From NCBI RefSeq assembly GCF_013520865.1, contig NZ_JACDXJ010000001.1, forward strand, positions 1,178,001-1,242,000: 64,000 bases of DNA, in the 5' to 3' direction. Below the pieces are notes generated by a model that was not told the DNA's origin, made no database searches, and worked only from the letters and a program-made list of their open reading frames with translations. Each line of letters starts with the position of its first letter. The first letter of the stretch is position 1. Positions 1-9,037 of this stretch are shown in pieces. This DNA is from Microvirga mediterraneensis. GTDB lineage: Bacteria > Pseudomonadota > Alphaproteobacteria > Rhizobiales > Beijerinckiaceae. The translations under genes and the position numbers were made by a program.

Positions 1-264
1 GTTATCGCCAGCCTCTACGGCGATTACGTCTACACGATCGACGAGGAGCAGAAGGACGGCAAGGCGGTTCTGGTCGCCAAGCAGGTCTTCGTGAAGACCG
101 GCCGGCGCCGCGGCGGCGCTCTCGAGATCGTCTCGGGAGTCAATGCGGGTCAGCAGGTGGTCGCCTCCGGGCAGAACAAGCTGCAGTCCGGCGCGACGGT
201 CAAGATCGACAATACCATTGATGTGACGAAGCTCGACGCGTCCAAGCTGGCGAGCGGGCAATAG
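1..264 (+). CDS. RND efflux periplasmic adaptor subunit, C-terminal part
   Basis: Frame 1 is open from the window edge to the TAG at 262-264 and gives the last 87 residues of a membrane fusion (HlyD/AcrA) protein. The residues GDYVYTIDE and the later VSGVNAGQQVVASGQNKL match the C-terminal membrane-proximal domain of RND adaptors, where 'G.V.G..VV..G..KL' is typical. The start lies outside the window. The RND permease follows nine bases later, so the two form an operon in which this lipoprotein-type or signal-anchored adaptor would link the pump to an outer-membrane channel. Confidence 0.85.
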   Translation, partial: VIASLYGDYVYTIDEEQKDGKAVLVAKQVFVKTGRRRGGALEIVSGVNAGQQVVASGQNKLQSGATVKIDNTIDVTKLDASKLASGQ

Positions 265-273
265 GCATAAGCC

Positions 274-3200
274 ATGAGTTTCACCGAACTTTTCATCCGC
301 CGCCCCGTCCTGTCGATGGTGGTGAGCCTCCTGATCCTGCTGCTCGGCGCGCAGGGCCTGATGAGCCTCCAGGTTCGTCAGTATCCTGAGGTCGAGGAAA
401 CCACGATCACGATCACGACGACCTATACGGGCGCCAGTGCCGATCTGATCCAGGGCTTCATCAGCACGCCCATCGCCAAGTCCGTGTCTAGCGCGGAAGG
501 CGTGGACTATGTGACGACGCAAAGCCGCCTCGGCATCAGCACGGTGTCGGTGCGCATGCGCCTGAACACGGATCCGAACGCCGCGCTCACCGAAGTCACC
601 GCGAAGGTGCAGCAGGTGCGCGCGCAGCTTCCCTCGGAGGCCGAGGATCCGGTGATCATGAAGGGCACGGGCCAGAGCTTCGCGCTCATGTACCTGACCT
701 TCGGCAGCACGGAGATGAATCCGGAGCAGGTTTCCGAATTCCTCACCCGCGTGGTGCAGCCGCGCTTCGCGACGCTCGACGGCGTCGGCAATGCCGAAAT
801 CCTCGGCGGTCGCGACTTCTCCATGCGCGTCTGGCTCGACCCCGTGCGCCTGGCGGCTCGCGGCGTCACGGCGGGCGATGTCGTTCAGGCGATCAATGCC
901 AACAACTTCCTCGCGGCGCCCGGCAAGACGCAGAGCGATTACGTAGCCTACCGGCTCGACATGCAGACGACGCTGCAGACGCCCGAGACCTTCGGCATGC
1001 TGCCGATCCGCTCGGCGGGCGACCAGGTCGTGCGCCTGCGCGACGTGGCGGATGTGGAGCTCGGCCCCAAGAGCACGGATACCATCGTCAGCTTCAACGG
1101 CAGCCAGGGCACCTTCATCGGCATCACGCCGACGCCGTCGGCCAACCCGCTGACCGTGGCGGCCGAAGTCACGAAGGCCATCAACGAGATCCGCCCGACC
1201 CTGCCGAAGGGCATGAGCGTCGAGATCGTCTACGACGCGTCTAACTTCATCTCGGCCTCCATCGAGGAAGTGTTCAAGACCATCGGCGAGGCGGCCCTCA
1301 TCGTCGTGGTGGTGATCCTGCTCTTCCTGGGCTCCTTCCGCTCGGTGCTGATCCCCATCGTGACGATCCCGCTCTCGCTCATCGGCGTGTGCTTCTTCCT
1401 CTATGTGCTGGGTTATTCGATCAACCTCCTGACCCTGCTGGCAATGGTGCTCGCCATCGGTCTCGTGGTCGACGACGCCATCGTGGTGCTGGAGAACATC
1501 CACCGTCACATCGAGGAGGGGCTCAAGCCCGTCGACGCGGCCATCGTGGGCATGAAGGAGATCTTCCTTCCCATCGTGTCCATGACGGTCACGCTGGCGG
1601 CGGTGTACGCACCCATCGGGTTCACGCAGGGGTTGACCGGCTCGCTCTTCCGCGAGTTCGCCTTCACGCTCGCGGGCGCGGTGATCATCTCGGGCATCAT
1701 CGCGGTGACGCTCTCGCCCATGATGTCGTCGAAGCTGCTGAAGGCGCATGGCGGCCAGGGTCGCTTCGCGGCCTTCGTGGACCGCACCTTCACGCGGCTC
1801 GAGAACTGGTATGCGCGGCGCCTGAAAGGCTCGCTGGATTATCGCGGCGTGACCCTGGTCATCGTCGCCGTCCTGCTCGGCACCACGGCGTTCCTGTTCA
1901 CCAAGACCTCCTCCGAGCTCGCGCCGGAAGAGGATCAGGGCGCCTATCTCGGCATCGTCAACGTGCCGAAATACGCCACGGCCGAGTATACCCAGGCCTT
2001 CTCCAAGCAGTTCACGAAGGCGGGCGAGAAGATCCCCGAGATCGAGGACAGCTTCCTCATCGTCGGCATCGACGGCGGCGGCGGCGGCTTCTTCGGCTTC
2101 AAGCTGAAGGAGTGGAGCGAGCGCGACAAGAAGGGGGCCGCGACCAAGCAGGAGATCCAGAACCTCCTGAACGAGAACGCGGGCGTACAGGCCTTCGCCT
2201 TCGCGCCGCCGTCTCTTCCCGGTGGCGGCGACGGCCTGCCGGTCCAGTACGTGCTGCGGACCATCGGCGACTCGTCCCAGGCCTACGAGGTGGCCGAGGA
2301 GATTCGCAAGCGCGCGATGAAGTCCGGCAAGTTCATCGTGGTTCAGAACTCCATCTCCTACGAGACCCCGCGCGCCCGCATCACGGTGGACCGCGACCGG
2401 GCCGCCGCTCTTGGCGTGCCGGTCTCGGAGATCGGCAACACGCTCGGCGCCCTGGTGGGCGGCGCGCCGATCTCGAAGTTCGACCGCGACAGCCGGAGCT
2501 ACGACGTGGTCAGCCAGGTCCGGCAGCAGGACCGCCTGAATCCGGAACGCCTGGCCGAGTACTATGTGCGGGCTTCCGACGGGTCCATGGTCCCGCTCTC
2601 CGCGCTCGTCAGCATCAAGACGGACGCGGCCCCGGCGGTCATCGAGCAGTTCAACCAGCTCAACTCGGCGACCGTCTCGGCGCTGCCCATGCCCGGCGTG
2701 ACCACCTCTGAGGGGCTGGCGACGCTGCGCTCCATCGGCAAGGAGGTCATGCCCCAGGGCTTCTACGAGGATTATGCCGGCCAGTCGCGCCTGGAGATCC
2801 AGGAAGGAAGCTCGATCTTCCTCGCCTTCGGTCTCGCGGTCATCGTGATCTATCTGGTGCTGGCGGCGCAGTTCGAGAGCTTCCGCGATCCGTTCATCAT
2901 CATGATGTCGGTGCCGCTCTCCATGTTCGGCGCCATGATCTTCCTGAATGTCGGGCTCGCGACGCTGAACATCTACACGCAGGTCGGGCTGATCACCCTC
3001 GTGGGTCTGATCACCAAGCACGGCATCCTGATGGTGGAGTTCGCCAACGATCTGAAGGAGAAGCACGGCGTCAACAAGCGAGAGGCCATCGAGGAGGCGG
3101 CGCGCGTGCGTCTTCGCCCGATCCTCATGACCACGGCCGCCATGGTGCTCGGCGTCGCGCCGCTGCTCTATGCCAGCGGCGCGGGCGCGGCGGCGCGCTT

Positions 3201-3357
3201 CTCCATGGGCCTCGTCATCGCCTCGGGTATGTCGATCGGCACGATCTTCACGCTCTTCGTGGTGCCGATGTTCTACACCTTCATCTCGAAGGAGACGGTG
3301 CGGGCCGGCCGGGCCGAGGATGCGCATCCCCATCGCCAGGCCCTGGCGGCCGAGTAG
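274..3357 (+). CDS. RND family multidrug efflux permease (AcrB/MexF/MuxB-like)
   Basis: This 1027-residue inner-membrane proton/drug antiporter has the usual length of the AcrB family. The N-terminal TM segment starts 'FTELFIRRPVLS', and the porter loops follow. The proton-relay acidic pair sits at residues 400-401 in GLVVDDAIVVLEN, and the TM10 lysine is residue 915 in GLITKHGILMVEF. The ATG lies 9 bases after the adaptor stop. The gene ends just before a bidirectional hairpin terminator. The substrate cannot be read from the sequence. The sequence is nearer the MexF/MuxB/MdtC branch than heavy-metal CusA, because the Met triad context of CusA is absent. Confidence 0.95.
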   Translation: MSFTELFIRRPVLSMVVSLLILLLGAQGLMSLQVRQYPEVEETTITITTTYTGASADLIQGFISTPIAKSVSSAEGVDYVTTQSRLGISTVSVRMRLNTDPNAALTEVTAKVQQVRAQLPSEAEDPVIMKGTGQSFALMYLTFGSTEMNPEQVSEFLTRVVQPRFATLDGVGNAEILGGRDFSMRVWLDPVRLAARGVTAGDVVQAINANNFLAAPGKTQSDYVAYRLDMQTTLQTPETFGMLPIRSAGDQVVRLRDVADVELGPKSTDTIVSFNGSQGTFIGITPTPSANPLTVAAEVTKAINEIRPTLPKGMSVEIVYDASNFISASIEEVFKTIGEAALIVVVVILLFLGSFRSVLIPIVTIPLSLIGVCFFLYVLGYSINLLTLLAMVLAIGLVVDDAIVVLENIHRHIEEGLKPVDAAIVGMKEIFLPIVSMTVTLAAVYAPIGFTQGLTGSLFREFAFTLAGAVIISGIIAVTLSPMMSSKLLKAHGGQGRFAAFVDRTFTRLENWYARRLKGSLDYRGVTLVIVAVLLGTTAFLFTKTSSELAPEEDQGAYLGIVNVPKYATAEYTQAFSKQFTKAGEKIPEIEDSFLIVGIDGGGGGFFGFKLKEWSERDKKGAATKQEIQNLLNENAGVQAFAFAPPSLPGGGDGLPVQYVLRTIGDSSQAYEVAEEIRKRAMKSGKFIVVQNSISYETPRARITVDRDRAAALGVPVSEIGNTLGALVGGAPISKFDRDSRSYDVVSQVRQQDRLNPERLAEYYVRASDGSMVPLSALVSIKTDAAPAVIEQFNQLNSATVSALPMPGVTTSEGLATLRSIGKEVMPQGFYEDYAGQSRLEIQEGSSIFLAFGLAVIVIYLVLAAQFESFRDPFIIMMSVPLSMFGAMIFLNVGLATLNIYTQVGLITLVGLITKHGILMVEFANDLKEKHGVNKREAIEEAARVRLRPILMTTAAMVLGVAPLLYASGAGAAARFSMGLVIASGMSIGTIFTLFVVPMFYTFISKETVRAGRAEDAHPHRQALAAE

Positions 3358-3381
3358 GGCATCCGCTCCATCGCGACAAGG

Positions 3382-3408
3382 AAAAGGCCGGGCAATGCCC
3401 GGCCTTTT
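3382..3408. terminator. Bidirectional rho-independent terminator
   Basis: A perfect 12-bp stem (aaaaggccgggc / gcccggcctttt) with a 3-base loop has an A tract on one side and a T tract on the other. It works on both strands and separates the RND operon (plus strand) from the convergent Fur-family gene (minus strand). Confidence 0.9.
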
Positions 3409-3465
3409 AAGTTTCAAGACAGGAAAGGCAGGGTTCCGAAATCGTTCCCGCCTTCCTGCCTGCGA

Positions 3466-3918
3466 TCAGTGGGCGATTTCGCCCTCGACTTCCATGAAGG
3501 GCGAGACGGACTTGAAGCCGGCCTGCTCGGCGGCCTTCTTCACGGCCTCCGCGACCTCGGTGGAGTGGACCTCGATGGTCTCGCCCGTCTTGGAATCGAC
3601 GAACATGATCTTCATCGCGTTCACGTCCGGCTGGCCGTGGGAAATGACGTAGGAGTTCTGGGTCGCCAGACGGTGGACGAGACCGGCATCGCGCAGGAAG
3701 TCGAGCGCGCGATAGATCGTCACCGGGGCGAGCCGCTTCTTCTCGCTGCTGAGACGGTCGACGAGATCGTAAGCTCCGACCGGGCCGCCGCTCTGAACCA
3801 GCTCGCGATACACGCGCTCGCGAATCGGCGTGAGCCTGAGATTGTTCTGGCGGCACAGATCGTCTGCACGACGGAGGAGGTTTTCCTCTTCTTCTTTCCT
3901 GAGGGCCTTTGTGCTCAT
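3466..3918 (-). CDS. Fur-family transcriptional regulator with degenerate metal sites
   Basis: This 150-residue protein has the N-terminal winged helix of the Fur/Zur family (LTPIRERVYRELV, then PVTIYRALDFLRDAGLVHRL). The C-terminal dimerisation half lacks the usual signatures. There is no CxxC pair; the only Cys is near residue 20 (LCRQNN). The HHDH-type segment reads YVISHGQPD. I start it at the ATG at 3918 (MSTKAL) because AGGAG sits 8 bases upstream, and the upstream GTG would overlap that Shine-Dalgarno. It lies downstream of zur on the same strand after a ~200-base AT-rich gap. The DNA-binding fold is clear, but the signal sensed is unknown. Confidence 0.8.
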   Translation of the reverse strand: MSTKALRKEEEENLLRRADDLCRQNNLRLTPIRERVYRELVQSGGPVGAYDLVDRLSSEKKRLAPVTIYRALDFLRDAGLVHRLATQNSYVISHGQPDVNAMKIMFVDSKTGETIEVHSTEVAEAVKKAAEQAGFKSVSPFMEVEGEIAH

Positions 3919-4120
3919 GAGCCACACTCCTGTTATTACGGAACCTACATATTTATATAGGGAAAATGTGCGGCTGACAATGTGCTATCGTTACTGGAAG
4001 GGCTTGCAGCTGTGCATATTCCGTAAAGGAATTTGGCGTTGGAGTAAAAGCACGGCCTATTATGGGGAATTGTCGTCGAAATAAAGTAACAATATAGGTC
4101 GACGTTCCTGAGGATAAGCT
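3919..4120. other. AT-rich intergenic region between two Fur-family genes
   Basis: This ~200-base stretch is much richer in A and T than the flanking DNA (for example acatatttatatag and gaaataaagtaacaatatagg). It probably holds the promoter of the leftward Fur-like gene at 3918. I cannot assign a defined operator box. No ORF with a ribosome-binding site is visible in it. Confidence 0.45.
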
Positions 4121-4531
4121 TTACTTGGCGCAGCTTTCGCACAGGCCGCGGATCTCGACCGTGACTTTCTCGGTGCGGAACGCATGGTCATCGCCCCAAT
4201 GGGAGAGGCGCTCGCTGATATGCGGGTCCGTGAATTCCTTCACGAGGCCGCAGCTCTCGCAGATGGCGAAGGCCGCCATGTCGTGCTCGTGGTGGGGGTG
4301 CTTGCAGGCCACATAGGCGTTGAGGCTCTCGAGCCGGTGGGCGAGGCCCTTCTCGATCAGCTTGTCCAGGGACCGGTAGACCGTCGGCGGCGTGACGGCG
4401 CCCTTGGCCCGCATCTTGTCAAGGACCTCATAGGCCGAGAGCGGGTTCTGGGCGGAGCACAGAATCCGGTGCACCCGCTTCTGGGTGTCGTTCAGGTCCT
4501 CGAGGCCGTTGTGGTGATGCGTGGAAGCCAT
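4121..4531 (-). CDS. zur: Zinc uptake regulator, Fur family
   Basis: This 136-residue zinc-responsive repressor has the winged helix PPTVYRSLDKLIEKGLAHRLESLNAYVAC. It is followed by the His-rich segment KHPHHEHD and the two structural Cys pairs CESC at residues 91-94 and 131-134. The 'LESLNA(Y/F)VAC.HPH' stretch is characteristic of alphaproteobacterial Zur rather than Fur/Mur or Irr. No znuABC genes are adjacent, so any targets in this window are unknown. The ATG start gives a normal family length. The ribosome-binding site is weak. Confidence 0.88.
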   Translation of the reverse strand: MASTHHHNGLEDLNDTQKRVHRILCSAQNPLSAYEVLDKMRAKGAVTPPTVYRSLDKLIEKGLAHRLESLNAYVACKHPHHEHDMAAFAICESCGLVKEFTDPHISERLSHWGDDHAFRTEKVTVEIRGLCESCAK

Positions 4532-4642
4532 CTTGAAATCGTCTGATCCGCGTATGGGCGATGAACCTATACGTCATGATTGCGGAGGCGATTTCAAGGG
4601 AAGAGGGGTGGGGGCCGGTGAAGCCGGCCCCCTGTTCCCCGT

Positions 4643-5818
4643 CTAAAGATCGACCCAGGCGGCCTTGCGCTGCGACGAGCGCACCGCCGCTTCGATGAAC
4701 CGCACGCCGCGCACGCCGTGCTCCACGGTCGGCACCTGGAGCGAGAAGGGGTTGGGCTCGCGGTTCTCCATCCGGGCGGCGATCTGCTCGGCCACGTCCG
4801 TGTAGAGCTGCGCGAAGCCTTCCAGATAGCCTTCCGGATGCCCGCCCGGGATGCGCGAGGCCGCGCGGGAGACATCGTCGGCCCCATAGCCGTTGCGGCG
4901 GATCGTGCGCGGCGGCTCGCCCAGGGGCGAGAAGGTGAGATAGTTGGGGTTCTCCTGATGCCATTCGAGACCGGCCTTCTCGCCGTAGATGCGGATCTTC
5001 AGGCCGTTCTCGAGCCCGGCCGCCACTTGGCTGCACCAGAGCATGCCCTTGGCGCCCGACGCGAAGCGCAGCATCATGTGCGCGTTGTCGTCGAGCCTGC
5101 GGCCCTCCACGAAGGTGTGCAGCTCCGCCGACAGGGACGTGACCTCGTCGCCTGCGATGAACTCGGCGAGGTTGAAGGCATGCGTGCCGATGTCGCCGAC
5201 CGCGCCGGCGGGACCCGAGCGGGCCGGATCCGTGCGCCATTCCGCCTGCTTGCTGCCGGTCTCCTCCATGCGCGTGGCGAGCCAGTCCTGCGCGTATTCC
5301 ACCTGCACGACGCGGATCGCGCCGAGCTCGCCCGCCTGCACCATGGCGCGGGCCTGCCGCACGAGCGGGTAGCCCGTGTAGTTGTGCGTCACCGCGAAGA
5401 CGAGGCCGGATTCGCGCGCGAGCTTGGCGAGCTGATCCGCCTCGCGCCGCGTGGTCGTGAGCGGCTTGTCGCAGATCACGTGGATGCCCGCCTTGAGGAA
5501 GGCGCGCGCCGCCGCCGCGTGGGCGTGGTTCGGCGTCACGATGGCGACCGCATCGATGCCGTCCTTCAGCCGCCGCTCGCGGCGGGCCATCTCGTCGAAA
5601 TCGCCGTAGATGCGGTCCGGCTTCAGGAGCAGATCCTCTCCGGAAGCTCTGGCCCGCTCCGGATCGGACGAGAGGGCACCCGCCACCAGTTCCCAACGGT
5701 CGTCGAGACGGGCGGCGATGCGGTGCACGGCGCCGATGAAGGCGCCGCGTCCGCCGCCGACCATGCCGAGGCGCAAGCGGCGGTTCAGCTTCTGATCCGG
5801 TGATCCTGCAATCGTCAT
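4643..5818 (-). CDS. Gfo/Idh/MocA family NAD(P)-dependent oxidoreductase
   Basis: This 391-residue cytoplasmic sugar/polyol dehydrogenase carries the Rossmann motif LRLGMVGGGRGAFIGAVH near residue 17. The EKP-like motif appears as CDKPLTT, and the active-site motif is GDIGTHAFNLAEFI (GxxxxxGxHxxD-like). The ATG at 5818 is chosen because AAGGGGG precedes it; the reading frame stays open further upstream without Gfo/Idh similarity. It is the last gene of the leftward ABC-transporter operon, 17 bases after the isomerase-like gene. The likely job is oxidation of the imported sugar or inositol-like polyol; the exact substrate is not evident. Confidence 0.88.
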   Translation of the reverse strand: MTIAGSPDQKLNRRLRLGMVGGGRGAFIGAVHRIAARLDDRWELVAGALSSDPERARASGEDLLLKPDRIYGDFDEMARRERRLKDGIDAVAIVTPNHAHAAAARAFLKAGIHVICDKPLTTTRREADQLAKLARESGLVFAVTHNYTGYPLVRQARAMVQAGELGAIRVVQVEYAQDWLATRMEETGSKQAEWRTDPARSGPAGAVGDIGTHAFNLAEFIAGDEVTSLSAELHTFVEGRRLDDNAHMMLRFASGAKGMLWCSQVAAGLENGLKIRIYGEKAGLEWHQENPNYLTFSPLGEPPRTIRRNGYGADDVSRAASRIPGGHPEGYLEGFAQLYTDVAEQIAARMENREPNPFSLQVPTVEHGVRGVRFIEAAVRSSQRKAAWVDL

Positions 5819-5835
5819 AGGTGCCCCCTTGTCGC

Positions 5836-6897
5836 TTAGCCGGCGTCGATGCCGAGCATCCGGCGGTTCGCCGCCTCGTCCGTTCCGCCGGCGGCGAAAT
5901 CGTCGAAGGCCTTTTCCGTCACGCGGATGATATGCGCGTTGATGAACTCGGCGCCTTCGCGCGCGCCGTCCTCGGGATGCTTCAAAGCGCATTCCCATTC
6001 CAGCACGGCCCAGGAATCGTAGTCGTACTGCGCGAGCTTGGAGAAGATGGCGTTGAAGTCCACCTGCCCGTCGCCGAGCGAGCGGAAGCGTCCGGCACGG
6101 TTGATCCAGCTCTCGTAGCCGCCATAGACGCCGACGCGCCCGGACGGGTTGAACTCCGCGTCCTTGGCGTGGAACGCCTTGATGCGCTCGTGATAGAGAT
6201 CGATGAAGGCCACGTAATCGAGCTGCTGCAGCAGGAAGTGGCTCGGGTCGTAATTGATGCAGGCGCGCCGATGCTCGCCCACCGCGTCGACGAAGCGCTC
6301 GAAGGTGGCGCCGTCGTGGATGTCCTCGCCGGGGTGAATCTCGTAGCAGACGTCGCAGCCCGCATCCTCATAGGCATCGAGAATGGGTTTCCAGCGGCGC
6401 CCCAGCTCCTCGAAGGCGGTCTCGACGAGACCGGCCGGACGCTGCGGCCAGGGATACATGAAGGGCCAGGCGAGGGCGCCGGAGAAGGTGACGCTGGCAT
6501 TCAGGCCCAGGCGCTTCGAGGCTTTCGCCGCCATGAGCATCTGGTTCACCGCCCATTCCTGCCTGGCCCTCGGATTGCCGCGCACCTCCGGGGCCGCGAA
6601 TCCATCGAAGGCCTCGTCATAGGCGGGATGCACCGCGACGAGCTGGCCCTGCAGGTGGGTGGAGAGTTCCGTGATCTCCATCCCGTGCGAGCGCACGATG
6701 CCGGTGATCTCGTCGCAATAGGCGTCCGATTCCGCGGCCTTCTCGAGGTCGAACAGGCGCGGATCGAAGGTAGGAATCTGCACGCCCTTGTAGCCGAGGG
6801 AGGCGGCCCAGCGGCAGATCGCGTCGAGCGAGTTGAACGGAGCCTCGTCGCCTGCGAATTGCGCAAGGAAAAGGCCGGGGCCCTTCATGGTCTTCAT
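5836..6897 (-). CDS. Sugar phosphate isomerase/epimerase family TIM-barrel protein
   Basis: This 353-residue xylose-isomerase-like TIM barrel (AP endonuclease 2 superfamily) has the typical strands and metal-ligand segments: GVQIPTFD, the CYEIHPGEDIHDG glutamate/histidine segment, ACINYDPSHFLLQQ, IKAFHAKDAEFN and WAVLEWECAL. These divalent metal ligands argue for an active isomerase, epimerase or dehydratase, as in inositol or keto-sugar catabolism. The ATG at 6897 follows a GGGAG. The pairing with a Gfo/Idh dehydrogenase and an RbsABC-like transporter is the standard arrangement of sugar/polyol catabolic operons. Confidence 0.85.
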   Translation of the reverse strand: MKTMKGPGLFLAQFAGDEAPFNSLDAICRWAASLGYKGVQIPTFDPRLFDLEKAAESDAYCDEITGIVRSHGMEITELSTHLQGQLVAVHPAYDEAFDGFAAPEVRGNPRARQEWAVNQMLMAAKASKRLGLNASVTFSGALAWPFMYPWPQRPAGLVETAFEELGRRWKPILDAYEDAGCDVCYEIHPGEDIHDGATFERFVDAVGEHRRACINYDPSHFLLQQLDYVAFIDLYHERIKAFHAKDAEFNPSGRVGVYGGYESWINRAGRFRSLGDGQVDFNAIFSKLAQYDYDSWAVLEWECALKHPEDGAREGAEFINAHIIRVTEKAFDDFAAGGTDEAANRRMLGIDAG

Positions 6898-6977
6898 GGG
6901 TGAACTCCCGAGGTGGCGTGGGTGAGGGTAAGAACTGGCAAGGGGAAGCCGCACGGAGATCGAGCGGCTTGCCGTTG

Positions 6978-7007
6978 CCTCGCCTCTCCCGGTCGAGAGA
7001 GGCGAGG
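6978..7007. repeat. Intergenic palindrome of the CCTCTCC...GGAGAGG type
   Basis: An 11-bp perfect inverted repeat (CCTCGCCTCTC / GAGAGGCGAGG) with an 8-base loop lies between the binding-protein gene and the isomerase gene. Similar short palindromes occur at 17414-17433 and 20375-20392, so this looks like a dispersed intergenic element. It may also stabilise the binding-protein mRNA. Confidence 0.6.
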
Positions 7008-7021
7008 GCCACGCCATCAAA

Positions 7022-7972
7022 TTAGAACGGCGAGTTGGGGAAGTAGTGATCCTTCGCGTTGTCCTTCGTGATCAGCTGGGCGTTGAGCACGTAGGTGCCG
7101 CGCATCGGAGCGTTGCTGTAGAAATGCGCTGCGGTGACGCCCATGGCGGTGGAGATCATCGACGGCGGATAGGAGACGTCGGCCGGGATCATCTTGTCGC
7201 CGTCCATCACCTTCTTGATCATGTCCTTCATGCCGGCGCCGCCGAGGACGAACTTGATGTCCTCGCGCTTGGCCTGCCGGATCGCCTCCATGATGCCGAG
7301 CGCCATGTCGTCGTCCGAAGCCCAGACCGCGTCGATCTTCGGGTGCTTGGACAGGAAGTCCTGCATCACCTTGAAGGCGTCGTCCCGGTTCCAATTGGCG
7401 TATTGCTTGTCGATCACCTTCACGCCCGAGCCTTCGAGCGCCTTCTCGAAGTTCGACACGCGCTCCTCGTCGATCACCGTCGGAATGCCGCGGAAGACCA
7501 CGACGTTGCCCTGCTTCAGGTTGTCGACGAAGTACTTGCCGGCGACGCGGCCGAATTCCGGGTTGTTGCCGGCGACGTAGATGTCCTGGATCGACGGGTC
7601 CTTGAGGCCGCGATCGACAACCGTGACGAAGGTGCCGCGCTTCTTGATCTCGCGGACCGGGTTCGTCAGCTCGTCGGAGTTGAAGGGCAGCACCACCAGC
7701 GCGTCGACCTTCTGCGAGGTCAGGTCGTCGAGGGCGTTCGCCTGGGAAGCGCCGTCCGGAGAGGTCTTCACGATGACCTTGAGGCCCGGATAGCCCTTCT
7801 CGAGCAGCTTGGCGGTTTCCTGCGCGTGGTAGACGACGCCGCCCGTCCAGCCATGGGTCGCGGCCGGGATCGAGACGCCGATCGTCACGTTCTTCTGCTG
7901 GGCCATGGCCCCGGTGGCGCCGCCGGCCATGAGGCCTGCGGCAACCGCGATCTTCAGTACCGTTGCTTTCAT
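7022..7972 (-). CDS. Sugar ABC transporter substrate-binding protein (RbsB-like, periplasmic binding protein family 4)
   Basis: This 316-residue periplasmic binding protein has an N-terminal signal peptide (MKATVLKIAVAAGLMAGG... cut near AMAQ). The body matches RbsB-type proteins: VTIGVSIPAATHGWTGG, QKVDALVVLPFNS, TVVDRGLKD and DAVWASDDDMALGIMEAI. The start is fixed by GGGAGGA 4 bases upstream. A hairpin (CAAGCCC at 7999-8005 with GGGCTTG at 8023-8029) separates it from the upstream permease. This is a common way to raise binding-protein mRNA over membrane-component mRNA. It probably delivers a pentose, hexose or polyol. Confidence 0.9.
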   Translation of the reverse strand: MKATVLKIAVAAGLMAGGATGAMAQQKNVTIGVSIPAATHGWTGGVVYHAQETAKLLEKGYPGLKVIVKTSPDGASQANALDDLTSQKVDALVVLPFNSDELTNPVREIKKRGTFVTVVDRGLKDPSIQDIYVAGNNPEFGRVAGKYFVDNLKQGNVVVFRGIPTVIDEERVSNFEKALEGSGVKVIDKQYANWNRDDAFKVMQDFLSKHPKIDAVWASDDDMALGIMEAIRQAKREDIKFVLGGAGMKDMIKKVMDGDKMIPADVSYPPSMISTAMGVTAAHFYSNAPMRGTYVLNAQLITKDNAKDHYFPNSPF

Positions 7973-8038
7973 TTCATTCCTCCCTGAAGCATTGATTTCA
8001 AGCCCTTTGTCCCTTGTCCGGTGGGCTTGAGCCCGGTT

Positions 8039-9037
8039 TCATCGCCCGCGGTGGACTGACCGCTGCACGAGCATGGCGACAATGATGATGGCGCCCTGGA
8101 CCGCGCCCACGAGAAACTCGGAGACGAAGTTCGACAGCACCATGATGTTGGCGACGAGTTCGAGGATCACGGCGCCGACCACCGTACCCCAGACGCGGCC
8201 GACGCCGCCCTTCAGCGCGGTGCCGCCGATGACCACGGCCGTGATGGCCTGCAATTCCCACAGGAGGCCGGTCGTCGGCGTCGCCGAGCCGAGGCGCGGC
8301 ACGTAGACCAGCACGGCGATGCCGACGCAGATGCCCTGGATGACATAGGTCAGCGTGCGCACGCGCCAGATCGGCACGCCCGAGTAGCGGGCTACGTCCT
8401 CGTTCGAGCCGAGCGCCACCACGTGCCGGCCGAAGGAGGTGCGATAGAGGATCAGCGCCCCGATGGCGGCCACCACGAGGAACGCGATGATGGGAATCGG
8501 AACGCCGAGAAAGCTGTCGAAATAAACCGGGCGGTAGAGCTCGCGCAGGTCGTAGTTGCGCATGGTGATCGTGCCGCCCGCCGCCAGCCAGATCACGAGA
8601 GAGCGATAGATGCCCATGGTGCCGAGCGTCACGATGAAGGGCTCGATGCGCCCGAACGTGACGATGAGGCCGTTCGCCAGGCCGCAGGCGGCGCTGAGCG
8701 CGATGGCGGCCAGCATGCCGAGCGCGAGCGTTCCCACGTCGCCGCCGCCGAGATTGTTCAGGGTCAGGATCATGACGCCCGCTGTGAGCGCCGCCATCGA
8801 GCCGACCGAGAGATCGAGTCCGCCGCCGGCGATCACGAAGGTCGCACCGACCGCGATAATGGCGATGAAGGCTGAGCGCGTGACCACGTTGAGCAGGTTC
8901 GACGCGGTGAGGAAATCCGGATTGATCAGTGCGCCCGCGATGATCAGCACGATCAGCGCAATGAAGGGCGAAAGCGCCCGCATGTCGACATTGAGCCGGC
9001 GCTTTTCGGCGGTGGAGCGCAGAACGGTTTCGGTCAT
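8039..9037 (-). CDS. Sugar ABC transporter permease (RbsC/AraH family)
   Basis: This 332-residue integral membrane permease of the branched/ribose type (BPD_transp_2) has about 8-10 hydrophobic segments. The family motif is ALGSNEDVARYSGVPIWRVRTLTYVIQG, and the GGTALKGGVGRVWGTVVGA loop is conserved in RbsC-type permeases. The ATG overlaps the stop of the upstream ATPase gene by four bases (ATGA), so translation is coupled. Confidence 0.92.
   Translation of the reverse strand: MTETVLRSTAEKRRLNVDMRALSPFIALIVLIIAGALINPDFLTASNLLNVVTRSAFIAIIAVGATFVIAGGGLDLSVGSMAALTAGVMILTLNNLGGGDVGTLALGMLAAIALSAACGLANGLIVTFGRIEPFIVTLGTMGIYRSLVIWLAAGGTITMRNYDLRELYRPVYFDSFLGVPIPIIAFLVVAAIGALILYRTSFGRHVVALGSNEDVARYSGVPIWRVRTLTYVIQGICVGIAVLVYVPRLGSATPTTGLLWELQAITAVVIGGTALKGGVGRVWGTVVGAVILELVANIMVLSNFVSEFLVGAVQGAIIIVAMLVQRSVHRGR

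Noticed and set aside
1389..2711. 440-codon plus-strand ORF inside the RND pump
   Set aside because: It is a +1-frame shadow of the pump with Arg/Gly/His-rich low-quality protein and no family similarity.
4532..4600. Zur box upstream of zur (ATGA...TCAT outer symmetry)
   Set aside because: Only four bases on each side are symmetrical, and there is no match to a known Zur palindrome.
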